Shown here piece after piece: positions 1-8,419 of a stretch of DNA of 26,993 nt; the stretch's first letter is position 1; each line of letters begins with the position of its first letter. The position numbers and the translations under genes are program-made. Where the stretch lies: positions 1 through 26,993 of the forward strand of contig JAGOSU010000001.1 of NCBI GenBank assembly GCA_018062165.1, written 5' to 3'. The notes below the pieces were generated by a model that had not been told where the DNA came from, ran no database searches, and saw nothing but the letters and a program-made list of their open reading frames with translations. This DNA comes from Minisyncoccota bacterium (GTDB lineage Bacteria > Patescibacteriota > Minisyncoccia > Phycocordibacterales > Phycocordibacteraceae).

Positions 1-83
1 CCCCTCCCGCCCCTTCCTGTAGGTTAGCTAGTAACGCGGTACGGCGCTCTTTGTAAACTTTCCCCATACGGGACAGGTCTATG

Positions 84-116
84 AAGGCGTCGCGCGGGTA
101 TTCCGTCCGACGCCTT
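84..116 (+). promoter_or_regulatory. Hairpin in the tuf leader
   Basis: A perfect 9-bp inverted repeat (AAGGCGTCG at 84-92, CGACGCCTT at 108-116) encloses a 15-nt loop. No T-run follows, so it is not a standard intrinsic terminator. A second small hairpin (CCTG-TAA-CAGG, 137-147) and a possible extended -10 box (TGTTATACG, 120-128) lie between it and tuf. The rest of 1-190 shows no gene or tRNA that I can recognise. It may be a leader structure of tuf or the 3' structure of an upstream transcript. Confidence 0.45.
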
Positions 117-190
117 GGTTGTTATACGCCTCCCGGCCTGTAACAGGTGAGCGGTACTGATTAGAAACTTAGACGTAACGTAAACATTGT

Positions 191-1387
<1,197 letters not shown>

Positions 1388-1406
1388 GCAAGCCAGTATC
1401 ACTCGT

Positions 1407-1763
1407 ATGGCAACTAAAGCTAAAAAGACCCTGAAGAAAGAAGCGTCGGCTCCAACCGAGCCGAAGCTCCGCATCCGGGTCCGCGCCTACGAGCACAAGA
1501 TTCTCGATCTCTCGGTAAGGCAGATTATGGACACCGCTAATCGCTTCGAAGCGAAAATCGTTGGCCCTGTTCCGCTCCCGACTGAGATAAAGCGATGGAC
1601 CGTGAACCGCTCAACCTTCGTCCACAAGGACGCACGCGAGCAGTTCGAAATGCGCATCCACAAGCGACTCATCGATATCCTCTCCCCGAATCCGAAGGTC
1701 ATCGAGGCTCTCACGAACCTCAACCTTCCGTCCGGAGTGACGATTGACGTGAAGATGGTCTAA
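1407..1763 (+). CDS. rpsJ: 30S ribosomal protein S10 (uS10)
   Basis: uS10 is a component of the 30S head and also the NusE antitermination factor. The protein has 118 residues. The first 17 or so are a Lys/Ala-rich tail before the family core begins at KLRIRVRAYEHKILD. The conserved segments GPVPLPT and FVHKDAREQFEMRIHKRLIDI follow, and the C-terminus ends in the usual strand (SGVTIDVKMV). It lies 19 nt after tuf and is closed by a strong terminator. It is therefore detached from rplC, which normally follows directly in the S10 operon and here begins 2.1 kb further on. The start is preceded by CTCGT with no Shine-Dalgarno sequence. Confidence 0.97.
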   Translation: MATKAKKTLKKEASAPTEPKLRIRVRAYEHKILDLSVRQIMDTANRFEAKIVGPVPLPTEIKRWTVNRSTFVHKDAREQFEMRIHKRLIDILSPNPKVIEALTNLNLPSGVTIDVKMV

Positions 1764-1779
1764 CAAGACCAACTTTGAC

Positions 1780-1809
1780 AAAACCGCCCTAGCAATAGGG
1801 CGGTTTTTG
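1780..1809. terminator. Bidirectional intrinsic terminator after rpsJ
   Basis: The stem AAAACCGCCCT / AGGGCGGTTTT has a 6-nt loop (AGCAAT) and is followed by T-rich sequence on the plus strand, with an A-run on the other side. It can therefore terminate both tuf-rpsJ and the convergent small gene at 1821-1967. Confidence 0.92.
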
Positions 1810-1820
1810 TATCTCGTTCT

Positions 1821-1967
1821 CTAGAAACCAGAAGGGTCTTTCTCGGTCTTTAGTTTGTGAGCAACTTCTCTTGTAGCGTGCCAAAGCTTCTCCCATGATC
1901 TCATCTCCGCTTGGGGCTTCTTGCCTTCAGCTTTTCTCTTTTCCCAGTATCCTTCCGGTCCAGCCAT
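1821..1967 (-). CDS. Small basic hypothetical protein (48 aa)
   Basis: The minus strand reads an intact 48-codon frame starting MAGPEGYWEKRKAEGKKPQA and ending KDPSGF before a TAG. It is rich in Lys, Glu and Trp and looks like a short charged helical protein with no membrane segment. A TAACAT box lies 7 nt before the ATG on the minus strand, the same arrangement as at the other leaderless genes here. The gene converges on rpsJ and shares its terminator. I do not recognise a family. Its codon pattern, promoter spacing and terminator sharing argue that it is real, but its small size keeps confidence moderate. Confidence 0.55.
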   Translation of the reverse strand: MAGPEGYWEKRKAEGKKPQAEMRSWEKLWHATREVAHKLKTEKDPSGF

Positions 1968-2079
1968 ACAGAGTATGTTAGATATAACGTTTCACCATTA
2001 AACCCCGGGACTAGAAACTTGCAAGGTTCGAACGTGCACAAACCTCGCTCCAAGGGCTCCCGGGAGCGGTGGTTCGGTA

Positions 2080-2085
2080 TATACT
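2080..2085 (+). promoter_or_regulatory. -10 box of the PRTase-like gene
   Basis: TATACT lies 9 nt before the ATG at 2095. No clear -35 is visible. Transcription starting about 7 nt downstream would leave a leader of only a few bases. Confidence 0.6.
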
Positions 2086-2094
2086 TTTCTCATT

Positions 2095-3057
2095 ATGTTT
2101 GAGCGCAAGAACCCCATTCCCAAGCTGAGTGAGCAACGGAAGCGAGAAAAGGCGAAGTATCGAGATGAGGGGCTCAAAAGGAACGCGGGCTACCGGCGGG
2201 AGCAGATGCGGTACGCAGATCCCCTGGGGTATCTTGGTGATTTACTCACCGGTAAACTTCCAACCGCTAAACAACTTGGCGAAGAGCTGAAAGCGCGCGA
2301 TCAGGAGCGGTTGAGGGAACTGGTAGCAGAGGCGAAGGATGCGGCGCGCATCATGATGCTTGATGACGCGACCAGCTATCGCGCGGGCGAAATGGAACAC
2401 GAGTTGCCGATGGTAGAGTTTGGGGCCTGGCTTGAGGATGCACTACGCGAGGGGAAGCTGCCAGACACGATCATTGCTGAGGACGTTACTGGTCGACCGC
2501 TGGCGCAGATATGTCGCACGTTCCTTACGCTCCTGAACAAGAGGATAAATCCTGATGCTGAAAATGTACCAGTTATTTCGTATGCGGTTGGACGATATAC
2601 GTCGCCTACGTTGGCGAAGCAACTCGCAGAGGGTGTAGCGCAGAAGCTTGAAAAGCGAGGTGCGCGCAATGTGCTTGTCTGCACCGATGCTGTTGAGACC
2701 GGGAGCTCGATGGGTCCGTTGCTCACAGAAATTGGAGGGCAGTCCTACTCTCTCGCTCTTATGATAGATAGGATTACCCCGCGCGCCGAGACGATGATAC
2801 TCGAACGTACGGAGAAGAATCCGGCCGTGCACATCTCGCTCCATCCAGACATGGATATTGGACAAGACTCAGTGCTTATCATGCGTACGCTCGAGCGCCG
2901 GTATAAGAAAAACGCTGATTATAGAGACCTGCTTCTGGTAATCGAGGAGCTAGAGAACCGCCCGTACCGCCTCCAAGCAATTGAAGAGATTGCCACGGTG
3001 ATGTATGAAACCTTCCTTGAGCGTCCGGGGGTCAAGGAATTGGTAGCTGGTCGCTAG
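2095..3057 (+). CDS. Phosphoribosyltransferase-like protein
   Basis: The protein has 320 residues and no signal or membrane segment. The first 90 or so residues are highly charged and probably helical (many Lys, Arg, Glu). The C-terminal part resembles a type I phosphoribosyltransferase fold. TIIAEDVTGRPLAQI (residues 126-140) looks like the first strand-loop of that fold. RNVLVCTDAVETGSSM (191-206) looks like the PRPP-binding loop, where most members have two acidic residues followed by TTGxT; here the acidic pair is not intact (TDAVETGSS). Catalysis and substrate therefore cannot be assigned. It is the first of three non-ribosomal genes lying between rpsJ and rplC. Family membership is inferred from motif resemblance only. 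Confidence 0.6.
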   Translation: MFERKNPIPKLSEQRKREKAKYRDEGLKRNAGYRREQMRYADPLGYLGDLLTGKLPTAKQLGEELKARDQERLRELVAEAKDAARIMMLDDATSYRAGEMEHELPMVEFGAWLEDALREGKLPDTIIAEDVTGRPLAQICRTFLTLLNKRINPDAENVPVISYAVGRYTSPTLAKQLAEGVAQKLEKRGARNVLVCTDAVETGSSMGPLLTEIGGQSYSLALMIDRITPRAETMILERTEKNPAVHISLHPDMDIGQDSVLIMRTLERRYKKNADYRDLLLVIEELENRPYRLQAIEEIATVMYETFLERPGVKELVAGR

Positions 3058-3060
3058 GGG

Positions 3061-3066
3061 TATACT
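3061..3066 (+). promoter_or_regulatory. -10 box of the 3073 gene
   Basis: TATACT lies 6 nt before the ATG at 3073, which places the predicted transcription start on or next to the A of the start codon. A weak TTGGTA lies 15 nt upstream of the box. This is a leaderless arrangement. Confidence 0.65.
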
Positions 3067-3072
3067 TTTCGC

Positions 3073-3405
3073 ATGGCCTTCCCGGAAGAGTTCCGTTCTG
3101 CAGCAAACCAGGATATCTCCACGCTTTCGGTCGTCGAGCTCATCAATCAACATGACGCCCTACGAGATACGTTTAATGCCTATCTCGAGTCCGCACAGAC
3201 CTCGTCGGAGACTGCTCCCGAGCCTGCTCCAGCAGAGCAAATTCGGGCACAGGAGCTGTGGAAAGAACTTCTCCGGCGAGCAATTGCAGACGATTCTGCC
3301 GCACTCGAGGCGGTCATCAAGCGCACTGATGAATCCACGCCGATGACCAGGGAGCGCATTGAGGCACTGCTTCGTTCGGAGGATAGTTTCGGAGACGCAT
3401 CATGA
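3073..3405 (+). CDS. Hypothetical protein, acidic (110 aa)
   Basis: I do not recognise a family. The 110 residues are soluble and acidic, with a Pro/Ala/Glu-rich linker near residues 44-55 (TAPEPAPAEQ) between two segments likely to be helical. The stop overlaps the next start (ATGA at 3402-3405), so the two genes are translationally coupled and probably act together. A leaderless-type -10 box lies directly upstream. Confidence 0.7.
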   Translation: MAFPEEFRSAANQDISTLSVVELINQHDALRDTFNAYLESAQTSSETAPEPAPAEQIRAQELWKELLRRAIADDSAALEAVIKRTDESTPMTRERIEALLRSEDSFGDAS

Positions 3406-3764
3406 GTGAAGGAAAAAAATGGTGGAAGAAGCTCGATCCGCTCAAGGGCTATCGAAAGGCGAAGCAGGAGCAAGAGTGGGAAAAGAGCATTACGCACTTT
3501 ATTGATAAGGCTAATGCCCTTGTAGAAGAAGCGTTGAAAACAGAGGATCCGTTGGCGCACGCTCTGAATGAACTGACCTTCTATGGCGAGGCGAAGAGGT
3601 TCGGAGTCATTTCTCCTAGCTCGTTGCGGGTCTATATACGCTATCTGGAAAAGGCCGTGGCAACTGAGGCCCAGGTTCCTATGGACCCTACGGGGAAACG
3701 CCTCAGATTCATGCGAGAGTTGGTCGCAGAGCTTCAAAAGCGCCTGGATCTCAGGGATACCTAG
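3402..3764 (+). CDS. Hypothetical protein, basic helical (120 aa)
   Basis: I do not recognise a family. The protein begins MSEGKKWWKKLDPLKGYRKA and continues as predicted amphipathic helices rich in Lys, Glu and Arg, with no membrane segment. It is coupled to the preceding gene by a 4-nt ATGA overlap. Its stop lies only 6 nt before the -35 box of the rplC promoter, so it ends the inserted group between rpsJ and rplC. Confidence 0.7.
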   Translation: MSEGKKWWKKLDPLKGYRKAKQEQEWEKSITHFIDKANALVEEALKTEDPLAHALNELTFYGEAKRFGVISPSSLRVYIRYLEKAVATEAQVPMDPTGKRLRFMRELVAELQKRLDLRDT

Positions 3765-3770
3765 CCTTCC

Positions 3771-3799
3771 TTGCATCTTTCGGAGCCTCCCTGTATAGT
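3771..3799 (+). promoter_or_regulatory. Promoter of the rplC-rplB unit
   Basis: TTGCAT (3771-3776), a 17-bp spacer and TATAGT (3794-3799) form a good sigma70-type promoter. The predicted start near 3806 gives an 84-nt leader before rplC. Confidence 0.8.
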
Positions 3800-3805
3800 C
3801 CTCGA

Positions 3806-3889
3806 AACGCTACGTACCTCGCACTGAGGGACCAATGGCCGGAAAGGGGAGACCCTCTACGCGCTATTGAAGGCGCGTTTTATTTTTTC
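3806..3889 (+). promoter_or_regulatory. Structured leader of rplC with terminator-like hairpin
   Basis: The leader holds two structures. GAGGG (3826-3830) can pair with CCCTC (3853-3857) around a purine-rich loop. ACGCGC (3859-3864) pairs with GCGCGT (3873-3878) and is followed directly by TTTATTTTTT, ending one base before the rplC ATG. This second hairpin has the form of an intrinsic terminator, so it may attenuate the operon. E. coli controls its S10 operon through L4 binding a leader; whether that applies here is inference. The T-run also serves as the sequence just before the start codon. Confidence 0.6.
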
Positions 3890-4495
3890 ATGAAATTCAT
3901 CCTCGCTCGCAAAGACTGCATGACCCAGATCTTCGATGATCAGGGTATCGTCCACGCCGGAACCATCCTCAAGGTGGTGCCGAACGTCGTCACGCAGGTG
4001 AAGGCCAAGGATGGCAAGGATGGTTACGCCGCAGTGCAGGTAGGCATGGACGCACAGACCGAGAAGCGCCTCAGCAAGCCTCAGTTCGGCAAGGCATTTA
4101 AAGTACTTAAGGAGTTCCGCGTCGAGGACACCGCAGGTTTTGAGGTGGGCAATGAGATTACGCTTGAGACCTTCGCTCCGGGGGACGGTGTCCGCGTCGT
4201 CGGCACCTCCAAAGGACATGGCTTCGCCGGCGTAGTGAAGCGCCACGGCTTCCACGGCGGTCGCCGCTCGCACGGTCAGAAGCACTCTGAGCGTGAGGCA
4301 GGTTCCATCGGTGGAGGAGGTCGTGCCGGAGGCCGCGTGGCCAAGGGCATGCGCATGGCCGGCCGCATGGGAGGAGACCGCGTTACGGTCACCAACCTCA
4401 AGGTGCTTCACATAGACGCAAAGAGCGGCGAGATGATTATTTCAGGCGCCGTTCCTGGTCCTCGTGGCTCGGTCGTTGAAGTCATCGCAGCATAA
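3890..4495 (+). CDS. rplC: 50S ribosomal protein L3 (uL3)
   Basis: uL3 is an early-assembly protein with an arm reaching towards the peptidyl-transferase centre. At 201 residues it has normal length. The start MKFILARKDCMTQIFDDQG matches the family N-terminus. The conserved central loop GVVKRHGFHGGRRSHGQK and the following Gly-rich GSIGGGGRAGGR and GRMGGDRVTVTN segments are intact. It is the first gene of its own transcription unit, downstream of a promoter and a structured leader. It has a T-rich stretch instead of a Shine-Dalgarno site. Confidence 0.97.
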   Translation: MKFILARKDCMTQIFDDQGIVHAGTILKVVPNVVTQVKAKDGKDGYAAVQVGMDAQTEKRLSKPQFGKAFKVLKEFRVEDTAGFEVGNEITLETFAPGDGVRVVGTSKGHGFAGVVKRHGFHGGRRSHGQKHSEREAGSIGGGGRAGGRVAKGMRMAGRMGGDRVTVTNLKVLHIDAKSGEMIISGAVPGPRGSVVEVIAA

Positions 4496-4503
4496 ATTTT
4501 CGT

Positions 4504-5262
4504 ATGGCACCAACCAAAAAGACAACCGTAAAGAAAGCAGCCCCTAAGAAGGCCGCACCACGCGCAAAGAAGGCGCCTGAGATTACCCCAGGTAAGGGGG
4601 AGGCCGTTATCTATGGCATGGACGGCTCAAAGGCTGGCACGGTCGCTCTTCCGGCAGAGCTCTTCGGCGTGCAGTGGAATGCAGACCTCGTACACCAGGT
4701 CGTCGTTGGCATGCAGGCAAACGCCCGCCCAACGGTCGCCAACACCAAGTTCCGCGGTGAAGTATCCGGAGGAGGCAAGAAGCCGTGGAAGCAGAAGGGT
4801 ACTGGTCGTGCTCGTCACGGCTCTAACCGCTCCCCAATCTGGGTGGGTGGAGGTACCTCTCACGGTCCTCGCGCAGAGCGCGTCTACAGCGTGAAGATCA
4901 ACAAGAAGATGCGCACCGCCGCTCTCATGTCGGTCCTTTCTCGCAAGATGAAGGATGGTGAGGTGATTCTTGTCGAGAAGATGTCCTTTGGTACGCCAAA
5001 GACTTCCGCAGCAGTGAAGACCCTTTCAGCCCTTGCTAAGGCCGCTGATGCGCCAAACCTCACCAAGAAGCGCGTGAATGCCGCACTCATCGTGCTCTCC
5101 GGTAACGATGCAAGCGTGAAGAAGAGCTTCCGCAACATCGGTAACATCACGAGCGAAGAGGTCCGTAACCTTAACCCGGTCGACATCATGAACCGCCGCT
5201 ACCTCGTCATCGAGAACCCGACGGAATCCTTTGCGGTTCTTTCCGGTAAACTAAAGAAATAA
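4504..5262 (+). CDS. rplD: 50S ribosomal protein L4 (uL4)
   Basis: uL4 lines the upper peptide exit tunnel. The protein has 252 residues, longer than the roughly 200 usual. The first 30 form a Lys/Ala/Pro-rich tail (TVKKAAPKKAAPRAKKAP) resembling a histone H1-type tail. The core starts near GEAVIYGMDGSKAGTVALP. The tunnel-loop region is intact (TKFRGEVSGGGKKPWKQKGTGRARHGSNRSPIWVGGG around residues 80-115). The start codon is preceded by TTTTCGT, 8 nt after the rplC stop, with no Shine-Dalgarno sequence. Confidence 0.97.
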   Translation: MAPTKKTTVKKAAPKKAAPRAKKAPEITPGKGEAVIYGMDGSKAGTVALPAELFGVQWNADLVHQVVVGMQANARPTVANTKFRGEVSGGGKKPWKQKGTGRARHGSNRSPIWVGGGTSHGPRAERVYSVKINKKMRTAALMSVLSRKMKDGEVILVEKMSFGTPKTSAAVKTLSALAKAADAPNLTKKRVNAALIVLSGNDASVKKSFRNIGNITSEEVRNLNPVDIMNRRYLVIENPTESFAVLSGKLKK

Positions 5263-5264
5263 GT

Positions 5265-5624
5265 ATGGGACTCTTTTCATCCGACACGAAGAAGAAAGTA
5301 ACGAAGGCCAAGAAGGTTTCGAAGGCCAAGAAGCCTGCCGTTATGAACGCTGACACCGTGCTTAAGGCACCGTGGATGAGCGAGAAGGCACTCATTGGTA
5401 CCGAGAAGGGTGTCTACGTCTTTGAGGTTCCTCCTGAGGCAACCAAGACGGATGTCATTGCTGCTATGGAGACCATCTACAAGGTCACCCCACGCCAGAT
5501 TCGCATGGTAAACCTCCCAGGTAAGCGCAAAGCTCTTCGCCACAAGCGCGGTATGGGAACACGTGCACGCCGCCACAAGGCCTATGTGTACCTGAAGTCG
5601 GGCGATACCATCACCCTCGTCTAA
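5265..5624 (+). CDS. rplW: 50S ribosomal protein L23 (uL23)
   Basis: uL23 sits at the tunnel exit and is the docking site for trigger factor and SRP. It has 119 residues. A Lys-rich N-terminal tail of about 28 residues precedes the core (VLKAPWMSEKALIGTEKGVYVFEV). The C-terminal half holds VNLPGKRKALRHKRGMGTR and the closing strand KAYVYLKSGDTITLV. It starts 2 nt after the rplD stop, so translation is likely coupled. Confidence 0.96.
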   Translation: MGLFSSDTKKKVTKAKKVSKAKKPAVMNADTVLKAPWMSEKALIGTEKGVYVFEVPPEATKTDVIAAMETIYKVTPRQIRMVNLPGKRKALRHKRGMGTRARRHKAYVYLKSGDTITLV

Positions 5625-5634
5625 CCTTTAGATT

Positions 5635-6477
5635 ATGAAAAGCTACAAACCATACACCAAGAGCCGTCGCGGAATGACCACGCTGCCATACAAGCAGCTT
5701 CTTTCCGGTGACCGTCCATTCAAGGCTCTCTTGAAGGCTAAGAAAGACCAGGCAGGACGCAACTCCCAGGGCCGCGTCACCACTCGTCACCAAGGAGGAG
5801 GTCACAAGAAGCGCCTTCGCGATGTCGACTTCCAGTACAACAAGAAGAACATTCCTGCACGTGTTGAGACTATCGAGTACGATCCGTACCGCACTGGCTT
5901 CATCGCGCTCGTGCTCTTCGCGGACGGTGAGCGCCGCTACGTGCTCGCACCGAAGGACCTCAAGGTTGGCGACAGCTTTGTGGTTTCTGAGGACGCGCCA
6001 GTGAAGACGGGTAACCGCATGCCGCTTGGCAAGATTCCTACCGGTACCTTTGTGTACAACATCGAGCTCCAGGTGGGAGCAGGCGCACGCCTCGCTCGCT
6101 CTGCAGGTAACTATGCAGAAGTCATCGCGCATGACGCAGGCTACGCGCAGATCAAGCTTCCTTCTACTGAGGTTCGCAAGGTCTCTGACCTCTGCTGGGC
6201 ATCCATCGGTGCCGTCGGTAACGAAGAGAGCCGCCTCGTGAAGTACGGAAAGGCAGGACGCTCACGTTGGAAGGGTATTCGCCCTACGGTGCGTGGTACG
6301 GCTATGAACCCAGTTGACCACCCACACGGAGGAGGTGAAGGACGTCAGGGTCGTGGTCTCAGGCGGGCCAAGACGATGTGGGGCAAGCCATCCGGCAAGG
6401 GACAGAAGACCCGTACGCCGAAGAAGTACTCGAACTCACACATCGTTTCTCGTCGAAAGGTTGGCAAGAAGGGATAA
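5635..6477 (+). CDS. rplB: 50S ribosomal protein L2 (uL2)
   Basis: uL2 is needed for subunit joining and peptidyl-transferase assembly. The 280 residues match the family length. The N-terminal part shows GRNSQGRVTTRHQGGGHKK, the central part the OB and SH3-like folds. The C-terminal NPVDHPHGGGEGR motif (with the functionally important His near residue 229) and GKKTRTPKK-like tail are intact. It is the last gene of the rplC-D-W-B unit and is closed by a strong terminator, where most bacteria continue into rpsS. Confidence 0.98.
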   Translation: MKSYKPYTKSRRGMTTLPYKQLLSGDRPFKALLKAKKDQAGRNSQGRVTTRHQGGGHKKRLRDVDFQYNKKNIPARVETIEYDPYRTGFIALVLFADGERRYVLAPKDLKVGDSFVVSEDAPVKTGNRMPLGKIPTGTFVYNIELQVGAGARLARSAGNYAEVIAHDAGYAQIKLPSTEVRKVSDLCWASIGAVGNEESRLVKYGKAGRSRWKGIRPTVRGTAMNPVDHPHGGGEGRQGRGLRRAKTMWGKPSGKGQKTRTPKKYSNSHIVSRRKVGKKG

Positions 6478-6480
6478 GCA

Positions 6481-6508
6481 AAAGGCCGGGATTGACCCGG
6501 CCTTTTTT
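6481..6508 (+). terminator. Intrinsic terminator after rplB
   Basis: AAAGGCCGGG pairs with CCCGGCCTTT around the loop ATTGA, followed by a run of six T. It ends the rplC-rplB transcript. Confidence 0.93.
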
Positions 6509-6536
6509 GTTGCTACTCTTACCTGGCACTAATCGA

Positions 6537-6542
6537 TATACA
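6537..6542 (+). promoter_or_regulatory. -10 box of the 6547 gene
   Basis: TATACA (or the overlapping GATATA at 6535-6540) lies 4-6 nt before the ATG at 6547. TTGCTA at 6510-6515 could act as a -35. This is a leaderless-type arrangement. Confidence 0.5.
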
Positions 6543-6546
6543 TTCC

Positions 6547-6783
6547 ATGTCTGATGCTGAATTCCCAAAGCAAGATGAACCGCACATAGCTGATTACGAA
6601 GGGAAGGTTCGTGGTTTTACGGAAAGACTCCGCGCCCTCTACGGCAATACTCCCGCATGGGATGCGCAGATTGCCGAGAGTGCATCTCACGAGCTTGCAG
6701 GAGACGCAGCAAACAAGGTCACGACGATTGACGAAGGCAAGCTACGTCAGGCGTACCGCGAAGCCAAGGAAGCCAACGGTTAA
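6547..6783 (+). CDS. Hypothetical protein (78 aa)
   Basis: I do not recognise a family. The 78-residue soluble protein has an acidic N-terminus (MSDAEFPKQDEPHIADYEGK) and likely helical remainder rich in Ala and Glu. It is a single-gene unit bounded by the rplB terminator upstream and a bidirectional terminator downstream, and lies in the gap between rplB and rpsS. Confidence 0.7.
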   Translation: MSDAEFPKQDEPHIADYEGKVRGFTERLRALYGNTPAWDAQIAESASHELAGDAANKVTTIDEGKLRQAYREAKEANG

Positions 6784-6784
6784 C

Positions 6785-6812
6785 AAAAAGCCCCGCGAGA
6801 GCGGGGCTTTTT
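6785..6812. terminator. Bidirectional intrinsic terminator
   Basis: AAAAAGCCCCGC pairs perfectly with GCGGGGCTTTTT around a GAGA loop. It lies between two convergent genes (6547-6783 plus, 6813-7616 minus) and has the A- and T-tracts to serve both. Confidence 0.95.
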
Positions 6813-7616
6813 CTATCGGTACTTCGCTTGGAGTATCGCTGAGAGCTCGCTCTTTGGAAGGCGTACTTCCTGCATTCCGAGCGCCCAAGGCCCTACCTGG
6901 TAGGGGGCGAAGATGATAACCAGGTCGTTCCCTTCAAGGTAGAAGTTGAGGAAGTTGTCTTCGTCAGGAGTCGTGCCGGCATCAATCATTTCCATGTTGA
7001 GTTCGGACTCGCTCACATTTGAGGCCGCTGCAATTTGCGTCACGACCCTCGCGTGAGAGCTTGAGGAGAGCCGTGCGAGATAATCGCTGCCTGGGACGAA
7101 GAGATCACCAAGTGTGAGTCCCTCACCGGTTTCAGAGTCGAAGGTGAAGGTGCGGTAGTAGGCGTTGGGGTGTGCGCCAAGCGTGTCCGCGTACATGAGA
7201 TAGACGTAGGACACGGTGGTGTCGGAAGTGTGGAGCTCGTACTCCATACCAAAGGCGTACTTCCGGCCCTCATCCAGGCGCTGCATCGTGATGTCGTCCT
7301 GTGTCATGGTCAGAAGCTCGTTCTCTTCCTTGAAGGACTGCACTGAGTTCTCGGCAAACTGCTTCATGACCTCAACGGCATGTGCGTCGGCTCCGGCGCC
7401 TGCTGAAGCCCTGAGAGGCGTCTGGCTAGGGTATGCAGCCTCAATCTCCCAGTACTGCTCGTCCTCCGTTATAACCCCCGGTTCCCCCTGCGGCCCTCCT
7501 GCTTGAGGGGCGGGCACCTCAGGGGCGGGAGTGCTCGCCATATACCAGATAAGGGCGCCCAGAACGATGATAATGAGGGCGACCCCTCCGATTGCGAGCT
7601 TTTTGTTGGTGTCCAT
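6813..7616 (-). CDS. Membrane-anchored DUF3298 (RsiV-like) protein
   Basis: The 267-residue protein has an N-terminal membrane anchor (hydrophobic stretch at about residues 8-27 after MDTNKK) and a Pro/Ala/Gly-rich linker to about residue 50. The outer domain fits the DUF4163/DUF3298 arrangement found in RsiV-type anti-sigma factors and PdaC-type proteins. The DUF3298 part includes YYRTFTFDSETGEGLTLGDLF and, near the C-terminus, NFYLEGNDLVIIFAPYQVGP. There is no cytoplasmic sigma-binding domain and no deacetylase domain, so a stand-alone envelope role is likely but unknown. It is convergent with the preceding small gene and divergent from rpsS. Confidence 0.8.
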   Translation of the reverse strand: MDTNKKLAIGGVALIIIVLGALIWYMASTPAPEVPAPQAGGPQGEPGVITEDEQYWEIEAAYPSQTPLRASAGAGADAHAVEVMKQFAENSVQSFKEENELLTMTQDDITMQRLDEGRKYAFGMEYELHTSDTTVSYVYLMYADTLGAHPNAYYRTFTFDSETGEGLTLGDLFVPGSDYLARLSSSSHARVVTQIAAASNVSESELNMEMIDAGTTPDEDNFLNFYLEGNDLVIIFAPYQVGPWALGMQEVRLPKSELSAILQAKYR

Positions 7617-7624
7617 ATCTCTCT

Positions 7625-7630
7625 ATACTA
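7625..7630 (-). promoter_or_regulatory. -10 box of the DUF3298 gene
   Basis: On the minus strand TAGTAT lies 8 nt before the ATG at 7616, predicting a leaderless transcript. Confidence 0.55.
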
Positions 7631-7669
7631 CCCCCTACCCGGAAGGAATCATGAAGAATAGGCCGTTAT

Positions 7670-7698
7670 TTGACACTACGCGCTCTTTCCTATAGATT
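7670..7698 (+). promoter_or_regulatory. Promoter of the rpsS-rplE unit
   Basis: A consensus TTGACA (7670-7675), 17-bp spacer and TAGATT (7693-7698). The predicted start is near 7705, giving a leader of about 33 nt. Confidence 0.8.
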
Positions 7699-7706
7699 TC
7701 ACCTAT

Positions 7707-7724
7707 CCCGCGACGCGGGCTTTT
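7707..7724 (+). promoter_or_regulatory. 5'-terminal hairpin in the rpsS leader
   Basis: CCCGC-GAC-GCGGG followed by CTTTTC lies at the very start of the predicted transcript, 14 nt before the ATG. It could stabilise the 5' end or act as a weak terminator. Similar hairpin-plus-T-run leaders precede rplC, rpsN and ndk. Confidence 0.55.
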
Positions 7725-7737
7725 CATTGCTTAACTC

Positions 7738-8091
7738 ATGTCTCGCTCCCTCAAGAAAGGACCGTATGTGGACGTCAAACTCCTCAAGAAGGTCAAGGAC
7801 AAGAAACCAGCTTCGGCGGGGGTAATTAAGACATGGGCCCGCAACTCGCAGATTGCTCCTGACTTCGTTGGTTTCACCTTCGGTGTTCACAACGGCAAGG
7901 CCTTCGTGGATGTGCTCGTTACTGAGGACATGGTGGGACACCGCCTTGGTGAGTTCTCCCCTACGAAGAAGTTCATCCGCCACGGAGGAAAGATGCAGAA
8001 GGAGCTCGAGCAGAAGAAGAAGGACTCTGAGATCGCAGCCGCTAAGGCTTCCAAAGAGCCTGCTGCCGCAGCCCCTGCCAAGAAGAAATAA
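7738..8091 (+). CDS. rpsS: 30S ribosomal protein S19 (uS19)
   Basis: uS19 binds 16S rRNA in the 30S head next to S13. The family core is complete, from MSRSLKKGPYVDVKLLKK through the conserved HRLGEFSPTKKFIRHGGK. The protein has 117 residues, about 25 more than usual. The extra length is a charged, Ala/Lys-rich C-terminal tail (KDSEIAAAKASKEPAAAAP...). It is the first gene of a new transcription unit with its own promoter, separated from rplB by two unrelated genes. Confidence 0.97.
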   Translation: MSRSLKKGPYVDVKLLKKVKDKKPASAGVIKTWARNSQIAPDFVGFTFGVHNGKAFVDVLVTEDMVGHRLGEFSPTKKFIRHGGKMQKELEQKKKDSEIAAAKASKEPAAAAPAKKK

Positions 8092-8093
8092 CT

Positions 8094-8411
8094 ATGAAAG
8101 CCTCACTTACAAGCCACAACCAGCCTCCGCGCAAAGTCCGTCTCGTGACTGACCTCGTGAAGGGCAAGAAGGTAGAAGACGCACTTGCTGCGCTCTCCTT
8201 CCTTCCGAAGCGTGCTGCCGCTCCAATCAAGAAGTTGATTGAGTCTGCTGCTGCCAACGCCAAGAACAAGGGCGAGGATGTTTCCAAGCTCAAGGTGAAG
8301 AACATTACGGTTGATTCCGCAGGTATGTTGGTGAAGTACATGCCCCGCGCTATGGGTCGTGGAGCACCGGTACGCCGCAGGAAGAGCCAGATAAGCGTTG
8401 AGCTCGCATAA
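8094..8411 (+). CDS. rplV: 50S ribosomal protein L22 (uL22)
   Basis: uL22 lines the peptide exit tunnel. The 105 residues cover the short form of the family. The N-terminal QPPRKVRLVTDLVKGKKVEDAL and the C-terminal beta-hairpin loop (VKYMPRAMGRGAPVRRRKSQISVELA) are both present. It starts 2 nt after the rpsS stop. The N-terminus is short (MKASLTSHNQ) but the start is fixed by the rpsS stop. Confidence 0.96.
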   Translation: MKASLTSHNQPPRKVRLVTDLVKGKKVEDALAALSFLPKRAAAPIKKLIESAAANAKNKGEDVSKLKVKNITVDSAGMLVKYMPRAMGRGAPVRRRKSQISVELA

Positions 8412-8419
8412 CTTTTCGT